Assembly (NCBI GenBank): GCA_937925565.1
Contig: CALALM010000426.1
Span: 1-7,278 of the forward strand
DNA length: 7,278 nt
Source of the DNA: an uncultured Centipeda sp.
GTDB taxonomy: Bacteria > Bacillota > Negativicutes > Selenomonadales > Selenomonadaceae
Direction of reading: 5' to 3'
The position numbers and the translations under genes were made by a program. This document shows, piece after piece, positions 1 to 6,393 of this stretch. Numbering within the stretch: position 1 is the first letter of the stretch; each line of letters begins with the position of its first letter. The notes below the pieces were generated by a model. That model saw only the letters and a program-made list of their open reading frames with translations, ran no database searches and was not told the origin of the DNA.

Positions 1-217
1 GATAATGGTCGTATATGCTTCAGACAACCACGCCGCTGCTGCAGCAAGGAACTCCGCCCCTGCGTCCATGCAGTAGCCTGACAACGCACATAGGAACGCA
101 TACGCATCGTCGACTGTCTGCGTGATCCATGTTGTGACGCTCGTATACGTTTCCGATAGCCACGCAACCGCCGTCGCAAGGAATGCTGTGCCCGCTTCCA
201 TGCAGTAACTCGGCAGA
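1..217 (-). repeat. 132-bp direct repeat inside the tape measure gene (44-residue period)
   Basis: Bases 9-75 match bases 141-207 at an offset of exactly 132 bp, with about 49 of 67 bases identical by hand count. At protein level, YCMEAGTAFLATAVAWLSE recurs 44 residues later as YCMDAGAEFLAAAAAWLSE. A period of 44 is four times the 11-residue period known from tape measure proteins of Gram-positive phages. The array reaches the window edge, so more copies may follow. Confidence 0.85.
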
Positions 218-2577
218 CGCATGAGAAATCCCGCAATCGCAGACACCATTCTCAAATAGAGTCTTGGCAGCGATATGATGATCCCCGCCATGAAACCAAC
301 GGCAAATGCCACACGCTCGGGAATTCGCATAATGAAGTCAATCGCCGCCGATACGAAGGACTGAATCCCCGCTACAATCGCAGTTCCTAGTCCTGTGAAG
401 AACGCCCCTGCTCTGTTGAGCGCAGATGAGATAGCGTCTACTATATTCGCGCCAAGCTGTGTGAAAAACTCGCCTACACTCGCCCACGCGGCTTTTATTC
501 CTTCCCACGCTTTATCCGCATACTCTCTCACGCCGTCAAAATGCGTGTAGAGAAGATAGAGTGCGCCGACGACTGCCGCAATCGCGATGACGATTAGTCC
601 TAGTGGATTGGCTGACATCGCTACATTCCATGCCCACTGCGCCGCCGTCGCTATTCTCATTGCGAGCTCAAGCCCCTTGACAAATTCTACGGCGAGTTGT
701 AGGGAGGCGTAGGCAAGGGCGATCCCCTGTACTGCCAAGGTCATGACTGCGATTCCGACAACAAGCGCGGCGATTGCCGCACCGACACCCGCAAGAATTA
801 TAATGAGTTCCTCGTTTTTCGATGCCCACTCTGCAAATCCTTGCAGGACAGGGGCAACCGTCTCCATGACTTTCCCGATGATCGGCAGCAATGCACTCCC
901 TATGTTGATTTGCAGTGCGTCCATCGCGTTCTTTGCAAGCTGGATCTGGTTCTCTGTGGTCTGACTTCGTGCCGCATATTCGGCTTCCATCGACCCTGCA
1001 TATTTCGCCGCATCGGCAACCTTGTCAAAATTCTCCTGTAGGTTCTCAAGATTTCCAAGGAGCGGCGCAATCGCACTGATCGATTCTTTCCCGAACAGGT
1101 CTTTGAGAACTGCCGCCTGTTTGTCCTTGTCAAGTTCGCGAATTGCCTTCATAACGTCGATGATTGCGCCCTTCGCATCGACTTGCATTCTGCTCGCCAT
1201 CTCCTCGGCACTCATGCCGAGCGATGCGAATGCGTCGGCTTGTGATTTGGTCGCTCCTGCACCTGCCGCCATACCCAGTATGAGGTTCTTGATACCCGTT
1301 GCGGCAACTTCCGACGGGATGCCAACGCCGACCATGGACGCACCGAGCGCGGCGATCTCCCCCGATGCAACGCCGCCGACTTCGCCAAGCGGTCCGATGC
1401 GCGTCACAACGTCCGAGATGAGCGGCGCGGATGCTGCCGTCGTGTTTCCGAGGTAGTTGACCTTATCCGCAAGCGCGACGACTTCCTCCTGATTCATTTT
1501 GAACGCCGTGCGCCACTTTGCCATCATGTCGCCCGCCTGATCGGCGGTGATGTCAAATGCGATTCCCATCTTCGTTGCCGATTCGGCAAAGGCAAGCAGC
1601 TCCTCACGGGCGATGCCCGACTGACCGCCCGCCGCGACGATCTGTGCGATTCCCTCCGCCGCCATTGGCAGCTCGGTCGATAACTTCAAAATATCGCCTG
1701 ACATTGCCTTGAACTGCTCCGGTGTGTCGAAGTCTACGACCTTCCGCACGTCCGCCATTACGGACTCAAACTTGATTGCCTCCTGTGTCGATTCTATAAG
1801 CGGCGCTGTGATTGTTCCGGCAAGCACGACGGCGTCAACGAGATTCCCCCGCGCTGCGGTGAATTTCTCGCTTGCACCTTGCCGCTTGTACCGCAGTCCC
1901 GCCATCTTCTCCTGATGCGCGATTGCTGCCTTCTCCTTGTCGATGGTCTTTTGGAGGGCTTCCTGCGCCGCGCGCTGACTCTCGGTAAAGTTCTTTGTCG
2001 ATATGCCCGCCTCAGAGAGTGACGTGCGAATATTTTTAAGCGCAATCTCTTGACTTGCCAGTGTGTCTTTTAATTTCGATGCGTCCTTCTTTGCCGCTTC
2101 GAATTCCGTGCCGAGTGCCTTTGTCTGCCCCGCACTCTCCCTGTATGCGGCGGTGAGTTGTTTAATTTCCGCTTTCGCCGCTCGGTAGGTCGCAGGGGTG
2201 AGTGTCCCCTTCATGTGTTCGAGGGATTCTTTTGCCTGATCGACGCGCGCCTTGAGCGCTGCTGTCTCCTGCTCGGATTCCTTGAACGCGCGTGCAAGCG
2301 TCGCCGCTCTGGTGCGTGCCTCCGCGAGGCTGCCCGATGTATCCTGTATGGAGCGTTTGAGCTTCCTAAACTCTGCGGACTGTGCGCCGATCTGTGCAAG
2401 CTGCGCCTCATAGCCGCGCAGTGCCGCCGCCCCTTGCTGCAGCTCTGCGTTTGCCGTATTTGCCGTCTGCGCGACGTTCTGAATCGCCTGCGCGGATTTA
2501 GCAAGCCCCGCCGCGATGCTGCCATCAATGGACGCCTTGAGCGCAATGGCAAGCGCGAAGGTTTTTCCTGTTGACAA
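1..2577 (-). CDS. Phage tail tape measure protein (N-terminal 859 residues; continues past the window)
   Basis: This protein sets tail length inside the growing tail tube and is probably injected or released with the DNA. The frame stays open for 859 codons to the left edge, so the C-terminus is missing. It starts at a TTG (2575-2577) placed 5 nt after a strong GGAGGTG; no ATG fits as well. Residues about 30-230 are Ala/Glu/Lys/Gln-rich and probably form long helices or coiled coil. Residues about 265-480 resemble the TP901 tape-measure core (seen: FESVMADVRKV, IVAAGGQSGI, GPLGEVGG, LFGKESISAIAPLL). Hydrophobic segments lie near residues 590-626 and 659-680, as is common in this family. The last roughly 75 residues hold a 44-residue repeat with Trp. 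It lies downstream of the tail chaperone, as in most tailed phages, but here an opposing small gene separates them. Family assignment is secure. Confidence 0.95.
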   Translation of the reverse strand, partial: MSTGKTFALAIALKASIDGSIAAGLAKSAQAIQNVAQTANTANAELQQGAAALRGYEAQLAQIGAQSAEFRKLKRSIQDTSGSLAEARTRAATLARAFKESEQETAALKARVDQAKESLEHMKGTLTPATYRAAKAEIKQLTAAYRESAGQTKALGTEFEAAKKDASKLKDTLASQEIALKNIRTSLSEAGISTKNFTESQRAAQEALQKTIDKEKAAIAHQEKMAGLRYKRQGASEKFTAARGNLVDAVVLAGTITAPLIESTQEAIKFESVMADVRKVVDFDTPEQFKAMSGDILKLSTELPMAAEGIAQIVAAGGQSGIAREELLAFAESATKMGIAFDITADQAGDMMAKWRTAFKMNQEEVVALADKVNYLGNTTAASAPLISDVVTRIGPLGEVGGVASGEIAALGASMVGVGIPSEVAATGIKNLILGMAAGAGATKSQADAFASLGMSAEEMASRMQVDAKGAIIDVMKAIRELDKDKQAAVLKDLFGKESISAIAPLLGNLENLQENFDKVADAAKYAGSMEAEYAARSQTTENQIQLAKNAMDALQINIGSALLPIIGKVMETVAPVLQGFAEWASKNEELIIILAGVGAAIAALVVGIAVMTLAVQGIALAYASLQLAVEFVKGLELAMRIATAAQWAWNVAMSANPLGLIVIAIAAVVGALYLLYTHFDGVREYADKAWEGIKAAWASVGEFFTQLGANIVDAISSALNRAGAFFTGLGTAIVAGIQSFVSAAIDFIMRIPERVAFAVGFMAGIIISLPRLYLRMVSAIAGFLMRLPSYCMEAGTAFLATAVAWLSETYTSVTTWITQTVDDAYAFLCALSGYCMDAGAEFLAAAAAWLSEAYTTII

Positions 2578-2599
2578 AAAATCACCTCCCCTGTATGCT
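2571..2599 (+). promoter_or_regulatory. Sigma-70-type promoter for the plus-strand small membrane protein
   Basis: A perfect -35 hexamer TTGACA (2571-2576) is followed by a 17-bp spacer and TATGCT (2594-2599), which matches TATAAT at 4 of 6 positions. Transcription would start near 2606, about 40 nt before the ATG at 2646. On the other strand these bases are the start codon and ribosome site of the tape measure gene, so polymerase bound here would sit on that translation start region. The call rests on motif and spacing only. Confidence 0.7.
2583..2589 (-). promoter_or_regulatory. Ribosome binding site of the tape measure gene (sets the TTG start)
   Basis: The minus strand reads GGAGGTG followed by 5 nt and then TTG. 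This is the only strong ribosome site at the head of the long frame, and it fixes the unusual TTG start at 2577. The same bases form part of the spacer of the plus-strand promoter at 2571-2599. Confidence 0.85.
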
Positions 2600-2645
2600 G
2601 AACATAAGAATTGATTCGTATATAGATGGATTGGAGGGACTGTGT

Positions 2646-2849
2646 ATGGATTTTGCAGCTATGAGCTTCCTGTTGCTTTTTGTTGTACTGATTGGAAGCA
2701 TACTGATCTTTATCGTGGTGAGTGGGATTGCGAGTCTATCGAGCAGTACGGCATCGCTTCTTGAAACCATCGACGATTTCATCCATCGCAACGACCGCGC
2801 CCCCGCGCTCCCCGAAACACCCAAAAAGCCCGCACGTTATCTTCCCTAG
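2646..2849 (+). CDS. Small single-span membrane protein, moron-like, function unknown
   Basis: I do not recognise this 67-residue protein. Its start is the ATG at 2646, 7 nt after GGAGGG (2633-2638); an upstream TTG in the same frame at 2571 lies within the -35 box and has no ribosome site. Residues about 6-30 are an unbroken hydrophobic stretch (FLLLFVVLIGSILIFIVV), which predicts one membrane segment. A Ser-rich turn, an acidic helix (LLETIDDFIH) and a Pro/Lys-rich tail follow. The gene runs against every phage gene here and sits between the chaperone and tape measure genes. It has its own promoter and its own terminator, the arrangement called a moron, which is often expressed in the lysogen. 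Membrane morons can block superinfection or alter the envelope, but no motif here shows that. A holin is unlikely for a single short protein placed here. Confidence 0.75.
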   Translation: MDFAAMSFLLLFVVLIGSILIFIVVSGIASLSSSTASLLETIDDFIHRNDRAPALPETPKKPARYLP

Positions 2850-2860
2850 TATGATTCCGC

Positions 2861-2888
2861 ATAGCCGCCGCACAGGCGGCTATTTTTT
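2861..2888 (+). terminator. Rho-independent terminator of the plus-strand small gene
   Basis: A perfect 9-bp stem (ATAGCCGCC at 2861-2869 with GGCGGCTAT at 2875-2883) closes a 5-nt loop and is followed by a T run (TTTTTT, 2883-2888). It begins 11 nt after the stop codon of the small gene. On the minus strand the hairpin lacks a downstream T tract, so it should not stop the tail operon, although it overlaps the stop codon of the frameshifted chaperone. Confidence 0.9.
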
Positions 2889-3412
2889 ATTTGCGGCTTT
2901 CTTTGCCGCTTCATTCTCAAGTGCGATCTCCGCGTTCATGATTTTCATCCAACAGCCAAATTCCCCCGTCGGCATTTCAAGGAACACGCCGATGGGGGAA
3001 TTGCTGTATTTTGCCATGCGCAGAGCAAAGCGCCGGAGGTTTTCCCCTAGCGCAATCCCATTAAAAAATTCTGTACCTTGAGGCAGACCGCCGTGAAGTC
3101 CGCGCCCGAAAGTTCCAAAATCTCATCATATTTCACCTTTGCCGCCGCCGCTGCAACACGTGCCTGATACGACTGCGAGAGTGCCATGACACTGATCAGA
3201 GGATCATCCTTCTTCGCTTCCTTCTCGCACCTCAGGAGGATGTATCCTGTCACGCGGTCGAAGTCAAGATGAATCTCATTCGTGCCGCTACGCATCGGCT
3301 TCTTGAGGTGGATCACGTTCGCCTCGTCAACAGGTTCAGCGTCGTATACTTCCACGCTCTCCGCTTCCGTCGTCGGTGTGATATCCAGTTCGTTCTTTTT
3401 GTCGTCTGCCAT
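2880..3412 (-). CDS. Tail assembly chaperone, long form made by -1 programmed frameshifting
   Basis: Slipping back one base at 3062-3068 joins the first 117 zero-frame residues to 60 residues in the -1 frame and stops at the TAG at 2880-2882, giving 177 residues. The added part begins NGIALGENLRRFALRMAKYS, contains the stretch PIGVFLEMPTGEFGCWMKIM and ends in an Ala/Lys-rich helix. Patterns of the type LExPxxEFxxWM are common in tape-measure-binding chaperone extensions (gpT-like). The extension has no ribosome site of its own and overlaps the upstream frame, so ribosomal frameshifting is the natural way to express it. In lambda and P2 the ratio of short to long form matters for tail assembly. 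The frame and the signals are seen directly; that slipping happens is inferred. Confidence 0.88.
3030..3053 (-). promoter_or_regulatory. Stem-loop likely to stimulate frameshifting
   Basis: The stem starts 8 nt after the slippery heptamer. GCGC (3053-3050) pairs with GCGC (3033-3030), followed by a T-G wobble and one A-C mismatch. GGGG (3047-3044) then pairs with CCTC (3039-3036) around an AAAA loop. The spacing suits a pausing element, and the zero-frame TAG lies inside the stem. The pairing was done by eye, without a folding energy. Confidence 0.65.
3047..3412 (-). CDS. Tail assembly chaperone, short (zero-frame) form; P2 gpE / lambda gpG analogue
   Basis: This 121-residue cytoplasmic protein should coat the tape measure protein and help tube subunits assemble on it. 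It is not expected in the finished virion. The start ATG at 3412 follows AGGAGG by 8 nt, and that ribosome site overlaps the stop of the tube gene, so translation is probably coupled. The N-terminus is acidic and likely disordered; the rest (from about residue 33, with IHLDFDRVTGYILL and a helical Ala-rich stretch) resembles the gpE-type chaperone domain. Position between tube and tape measure is diagnostic for this family. The last codons contain a T TTT TTA slippery site, after which only MGLR and a TAG remain in the zero frame. The assignment rests on position, size and the frameshift signal more than on motifs. Confidence 0.88.
   Translation of the reverse strand: MADDKKNELDITPTTEAESVEVYDAEPVDEANVIHLKKPMRSGTNEIHLDFDRVTGYILLRCEKEAKKDDPLISVMALSQSYQARVAAAAAKVKYDEILELSGADFTAVCLKVQNFLMGLR
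3062..3068 (-). promoter_or_regulatory. Slippery heptamer T TTT TTA for -1 frameshifting
   Basis: In the zero frame the codons are AAT TTT TTA, which form X XXY YYZ with X and Y both T and Z = A. This is the same heptamer as U UUU UUA used by HIV-1 gag-pol. After slipping, both tRNAs re-pair on TTT codons. It lies four sense codons before the zero-frame stop. Confidence 0.9.
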
Positions 3413-3425
3413 TGTCGTGTCCTCC

Positions 3426-3947
3426 TCAGTCCATGCCGATATTCTTGCGAACCTGTGCCAGCAGGTCTTTCCCGCCGATCACTGCCTTGTAGCCGTACTT
3501 ATCGATCTCCGCGAGTGTCTCGCCGCCGTATTCGAGCTTGTAGTAGTGTGCCTCAATCGTGGTGCTGCTCCCCGACGTGTTGCCCGCCTCAAGGCTGCCG
3601 CCCGAATAGCTCTTGACACGCCCGCGCACAACAATGCGATAGCGGTCATGGGTGTACTCGTTCGCGCCGGAGTCAAATCCCTGCACATCGGAATAGGCTT
3701 CCAGCTTGATTGCCTTGCCACCATGATAGCGCATCGCCGTTTTCGTCGGCACCTGCCAGTTCACCTTGACTTCAAGGCTTTCAAAATGCCCGTGAATCGG
3801 CGCGGACATTGTGCCCGCGATTCCGATGCCCTTTACGTCCGTGGTCATAGACGAGAGATCAGCAAGCTCCACACTGGATGCGCTGATGCAGTCGTCGTTT
3901 CCGTCGATGTAGCAGCGCATATCGTTGATAACTTCTGGAATTGTCAT
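3426..3947 (-). CDS. Phage major tail tube protein (P2 FII family)
   Basis: This 173-residue protein should stack as hexamer rings to form the inner tube that carries DNA through the contracting sheath. The start ATG at 3947 follows GAGGTG by 7 nt. The protein opens with a short segment before the first beta strands (ELADLSSMTTDVKGIGIAGT), carries the middle pattern HFESLEVKVNW, and then a long beta-rich part with RYRIVVRGRVKSY and HYYKLEYGGE. It ends with ID-KYGYKAVIGGKDLLAQVRK. That order and the length fit P2-type tubes. It lies directly after the sheath gene with a 17-nt gap, the standard contractile-tail order, and its stop overlaps the ribosome site of the chaperone gene. No defect is visible. 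Confidence 0.92.
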   Translation of the reverse strand: MTIPEVINDMRCYIDGNDDCISASSVELADLSSMTTDVKGIGIAGTMSAPIHGHFESLEVKVNWQVPTKTAMRYHGGKAIKLEAYSDVQGFDSGANEYTHDRYRIVVRGRVKSYSGGSLEAGNTSGSSTTIEAHYYKLEYGGETLAEIDKYGYKAVIGGKDLLAQVRKNIGMD

Positions 3948-3964
3948 GTATTCTCACCTCTTCC

Positions 3965-5410
3965 TTACGCGAACAGTGCCTTGAAGTTGTTGACATCGTA
4001 TTCAAGGATGTCATTGATCTCCTGTGCTGGGACGGGCGGCGTGATGTAGCTGTGCACACGGATAATCCCCTGCAAGAGGTCTGTTGTCGGATTTTCCTCT
4101 TCGAGGAATTTCACGTCTGCGCCGAGCAGGAAGCCACGCGATACCAATCCGTTCAGCCGGATTTTCTCGGAGTCGATGATCGTCCGAATAAGACGCGGCA
4201 TGAGTGGGCGATCAACCGTCTGCCAATAGGTCAGGATAAAAGTCTGATACTGCCAATCGAACATGCGGCGAACGCAGATGAACGAGTCCTTCACATCCGT
4301 AACGGATGGATATGCGCCCGTGTAGTTGCCCCAGCTCTTCCACCCCCCGCTGAAGTTGAGTGCTGTCATAACGCCCTGACTGTTGAGGTGATTTGCCTGA
4401 TCAAGCGAGAGCGCGACTTCCGTGCCGTCCTTGAGGCAGATCCCCGTCGCCTGCATGGAGAGGTTCGATGGACTCTGATACGGCACATCCTCATTCGCCG
4501 CATCCATGACGCCGATGATTCCTAGGATATGCGTTGACATGCGGAATACCATATCACCGCTGCGCACGCACGGCCAGCATACGACCTGATTCACGCCCGT
4601 ATAACTGTTCTTGTTCTTCCACTCGTTCACGTCAGAGTAGTGTTTCACTGCGCCCGTGTCCACGTCGGTCAGGCAGATGCAGCGGAAAAGCCCTGAGATG
4701 TTCATTGCTTTTGCCTTCATGACAGCGGCAACGCTCAGACGATCCGACCATCCCGGCGCAGCGACAATCCCCGGAACAAGCGAAAAGAGCGTATAGATGG
4801 AGTCGAGCCACTCAAGCCCCGCCGTCCCTGTCTTGCTTGCACCGCCGATGATGTCCGCATCCTTTACTTTTGACGGGTCAATCTTCGTGTACTCAAGATA
4901 GAGTTTGTCAGCGTTCTTGAGTGCTCCCGTCGGCGTAACCGAGATAACGAGCCGCCCTTCATCGTCGTACGCCGCTGTGTAATCCGTGAGGTTCTTCGCG
5001 GGTTCTGCCGCCGCCGATGATTTGACCTTGAGCGATGCGATCAGCACGGGATCGTCGAGCACGACGCGCCCTTCTGTGACCGTACGCCCGTCAGTATCCT
5101 TGATCTCTGCCTTGTGTTTTGCAGGGTCAAGGACGTTGACAAAGATAATCGGCTTGACTCCATAGAGTTTGAACTGCGCACACATGACCTCGGAAATCGT
5201 GTATTCGTCCCAGTTCTCCGAATATCCAAGCGCCGCCACCGCCTCATTCCATCCGTAGCAAATAACAGGTCGATTAACGTTCTTCGCGGGGTCAGCCGTC
5301 AGATGGACGGGTGCCGTCCCAACCACTACGGGCAGTCCCGCCGTGGTGTTTACGGGGGGAAGAATGGAAGTCGGTACTTCCTTCACCCGTACGCCGTGAA
5401 AAAATGCCAT
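3965..5410 (-). CDS. Phage tail sheath protein (P2 FI family)
   Basis: This 481-residue protein forms the contractile sheath around the tail tube and so marks the phage as a myovirus type. The start ATG at 5410 follows AAAGGCGG, which overlaps the stop of the upstream small gene, suggesting translational coupling. The N-terminus (FFHGVRVKEVPTSILPPVNT) has the usual opening arm and Pro-rich turn of sheath proteins. The middle holds a variable domain (about residues 95-220). The C-terminal conserved part includes WQYQTFILTYWQTVDRPLMPR, read here in two overlapping pieces, and ends with an ENPTTDLLQGIIRVHSYITP block, then PAQEINDILEYD. That ENPTTxLL...YxTPPxPAxEI ending is characteristic of P2-like sheaths. 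The length is in the family's normal range, and the frame is intact. Confidence 0.96.
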   Translation of the reverse strand: MAFFHGVRVKEVPTSILPPVNTTAGLPVVVGTAPVHLTADPAKNVNRPVICYGWNEAVAALGYSENWDEYTISEVMCAQFKLYGVKPIIFVNVLDPAKHKAEIKDTDGRTVTEGRVVLDDPVLIASLKVKSSAAAEPAKNLTDYTAAYDDEGRLVISVTPTGALKNADKLYLEYTKIDPSKVKDADIIGGASKTGTAGLEWLDSIYTLFSLVPGIVAAPGWSDRLSVAAVMKAKAMNISGLFRCICLTDVDTGAVKHYSDVNEWKNKNSYTGVNQVVCWPCVRSGDMVFRMSTHILGIIGVMDAANEDVPYQSPSNLSMQATGICLKDGTEVALSLDQANHLNSQGVMTALNFSGGWKSWGNYTGAYPSVTDVKDSFICVRRMFDWQYQTFILTYWQTVDRPLMPRLIRTIIDSEKIRLNGLVSRGFLLGADVKFLEEENPTTDLLQGIIRVHSYITPPVPAQEINDILEYDVNNFKALFA

Positions 5411-5415
5411 ATTCT

Positions 5416-5724
5416 TTACCGCCTTTCCTTTTCCTCATGCTCCTCCACGGCTTTCTGGTACAGGACATTGAGGAGTGATCCCGTCTCCCCGACTTCTGCG
5501 CGTGCCGCATCGAGGTTTTCCGGGGAAACAAAAAGCAGAGCGTGGATTGGATCGTCCTTGAACGCCTCCGGAATCCCGTCCGCAAATACTTTATTCGTTG
5601 AAAGATCTCTGCTTCGATTGCTCGGGCCGATATAGATCATCGGCTGTGCAGTCACTTCGACAGGAGTTTCTTTCTCCTTCTTTTTGGGTGGAGTTTTCTG
5701 CTCCGCCATTTCTGTCTCTTCCAT
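5416..5724 (-). CDS. Small phage protein of unknown function upstream of the sheath
   Basis: I do not recognise this protein. I place the start at ATG 5724, 5 nt after AAAGGAG (5730-5736). A GTG at 5739 in the same frame lies upstream of that ribosome site and would overlap the previous stop (GTGA), so it is less likely. The resulting 102 residues begin with an acidic and then Lys-rich, probably disordered leader (KTPPKKKEKE). A compact part follows: QPMIYIGPSNRSRDLSTNKVF, written here in two halves, then FKDDPIHALLFVSPENLDAA, and a charged helical tail rich in Glu, Lys and Arg. Small genes with a similar IYIGP segment often sit just before the sheath gene in contractile phages of Firmicutes, so a structural or assembly role is plausible but unproven. 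Confidence 0.82.
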   Translation of the reverse strand: MEETEMAEQKTPPKKKEKETPVEVTAQPMIYIGPSNRSRDLSTNKVFADGIPEAFKDDPIHALLFVSPENLDAARAEVGETGSLLNVLYQKAVEEHEEKERR

Positions 5725-5735
5725 GGCTTCTCCTT

Positions 5736-6194
5736 TCACATCCTGCCGAGAATGTCATTCCGCGTGTTCTTGACGATTGGCAGGATTACGTCAAAATCAA
5801 TGCGCCCCCAGTATTTCGGATAGGGTTGTTCATCCGGGATACTTGTTTCGAGTTCCCCACTTGCAATCATCCAACGGTTCTTGATCGGGTTTTTAGAAAG
5901 CAGCGAGAAGCGCAGAAACTCCAAAATGTGATAAAGGCTTTCTGCGCCACACTTCTCCGCCTCGGGACATACAACGACATAGACCGCCATACTTGCAAGG
6001 CGTTCTTTCTTCTCGTCCTTCACCTTGTGCGGACGGATGACGATGTGCGGGCATTGCTCCTTCTTCATCGTCCTCACATCGGCAATCGGCAAAAAGCCCG
6101 CATGGGCTTCTCCCGTTCCTGACTTTTCGTCATATCTTTTGATTTCCTCACCCAGAAAATCCGCGATCTCCTCCGCGCATCGCCACGGTGTCAT
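5736..6194 (-). CDS. Tail terminator / tail completion-like protein
   Basis: This 152-residue protein probably caps the tail tube or helps join it to the head. The start ATG at 6194 follows GGAGGG by 5 nt and overlaps the preceding stop as ATGA, so it is probably coupled to that gene. The N-terminal helix (CAEEIADFLGEEIKRY) is followed by a beta-rich core. The stretch MAVYVVVCPEAEKCGAESLY leads into the helix HILEFLRFSLLSKNPI. The protein ends with ELETSIPDEQPYPKYWGRID and then FDVILPIV. The pattern of a beta strand, a helix for subunit contact and a final IPDEQPYPxxxGxxxFxxxLP strand is typical of short neck or terminator proteins located between gp10/gpZ-like genes and the sheath. The family name is inferred from position and this pattern; it could also be classed as a gp37-like protein. 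Confidence 0.75.
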   Translation of the reverse strand: MTPWRCAEEIADFLGEEIKRYDEKSGTGEAHAGFLPIADVRTMKKEQCPHIVIRPHKVKDEKKERLASMAVYVVVCPEAEKCGAESLYHILEFLRFSLLSKNPIKNRWMIASGELETSIPDEQPYPKYWGRIDFDVILPIVKNTRNDILGRM

Positions 6195-6393
6195 GTTTTC
6201 CCTCCTGTCCGTCGTTCAAGTTCATGCATGATTCGCTCTTCGTACTTCTCCGCCATAGCATCCATCGTCGTCTCGATCACGCTCTCATCGTCGAACATCT
6301 GCGGGACGGATATGGACCATAGATGCCCTTGAGTGGGTAGCGCTCCGCCCCTCGCGCATGAGCGGGGCATCTCCGTGCATAAAGGAGCGTGGG
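6191..6393 (-). pseudogene. Remnant of a minor tail protein gene (gpZ / HK97 gp10-like), cut by an IS and frameshifted
   Basis: Only the 3' part of this gene remains; the IS3-type left end removes everything upstream of about 6394. The last 37 codons in frame read VPQMFDDESVIETTMDAM, then AEKYEERIMHELERR, and stop in an ATGA overlap with the next gene. Just upstream, the expected partner piece ERYPLKGIYGP lies in another frame. Members of this family usually have GPS-V/I-PQM across this point, and removing two bases of the tandem AT at 6310-6313 restores GIYGPSVPQMF exactly. A third frame upstream carries FMHGDAPLMREG, which would join if one G were added to the run at 6348-6351. Loss of the 5' end alone makes the gene non-functional. 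The frameshifts could be decay after insertion or sequencing error. Confidence 0.72.

Noticed and set aside
2211..2585. A 124-codon minus-strand frame with its own ATG overlapping the tape measure start
   Set aside because: Its product is extremely Arg/Ser-rich, typical of an out-of-frame reading of Ala/Lys/Glu codons. The tape measure frame from TTG 2577 has the ribosome site and the family motifs.
3282..4049. A 255-codon plus-strand open frame opposite the tube and chaperone genes
   Set aside because: It is a shadow of well-supported minus-strand genes, has no convincing ribosome site, and its protein is Cys/Arg/Val-rich without recognisable pattern.
5598..6122. A 174-codon plus-strand open frame opposite the terminator-like gene
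   Set aside because: It lies antisense to a gene with good start signals and phage-like sequence; no ribosome site or family pattern supports it.
6347..6368. Hairpin GCCCC...GGGGC, considered as a terminator
   Set aside because: Only a 5-bp stem with a large loop and no T tract on either strand; it is most likely chance within coding DNA.
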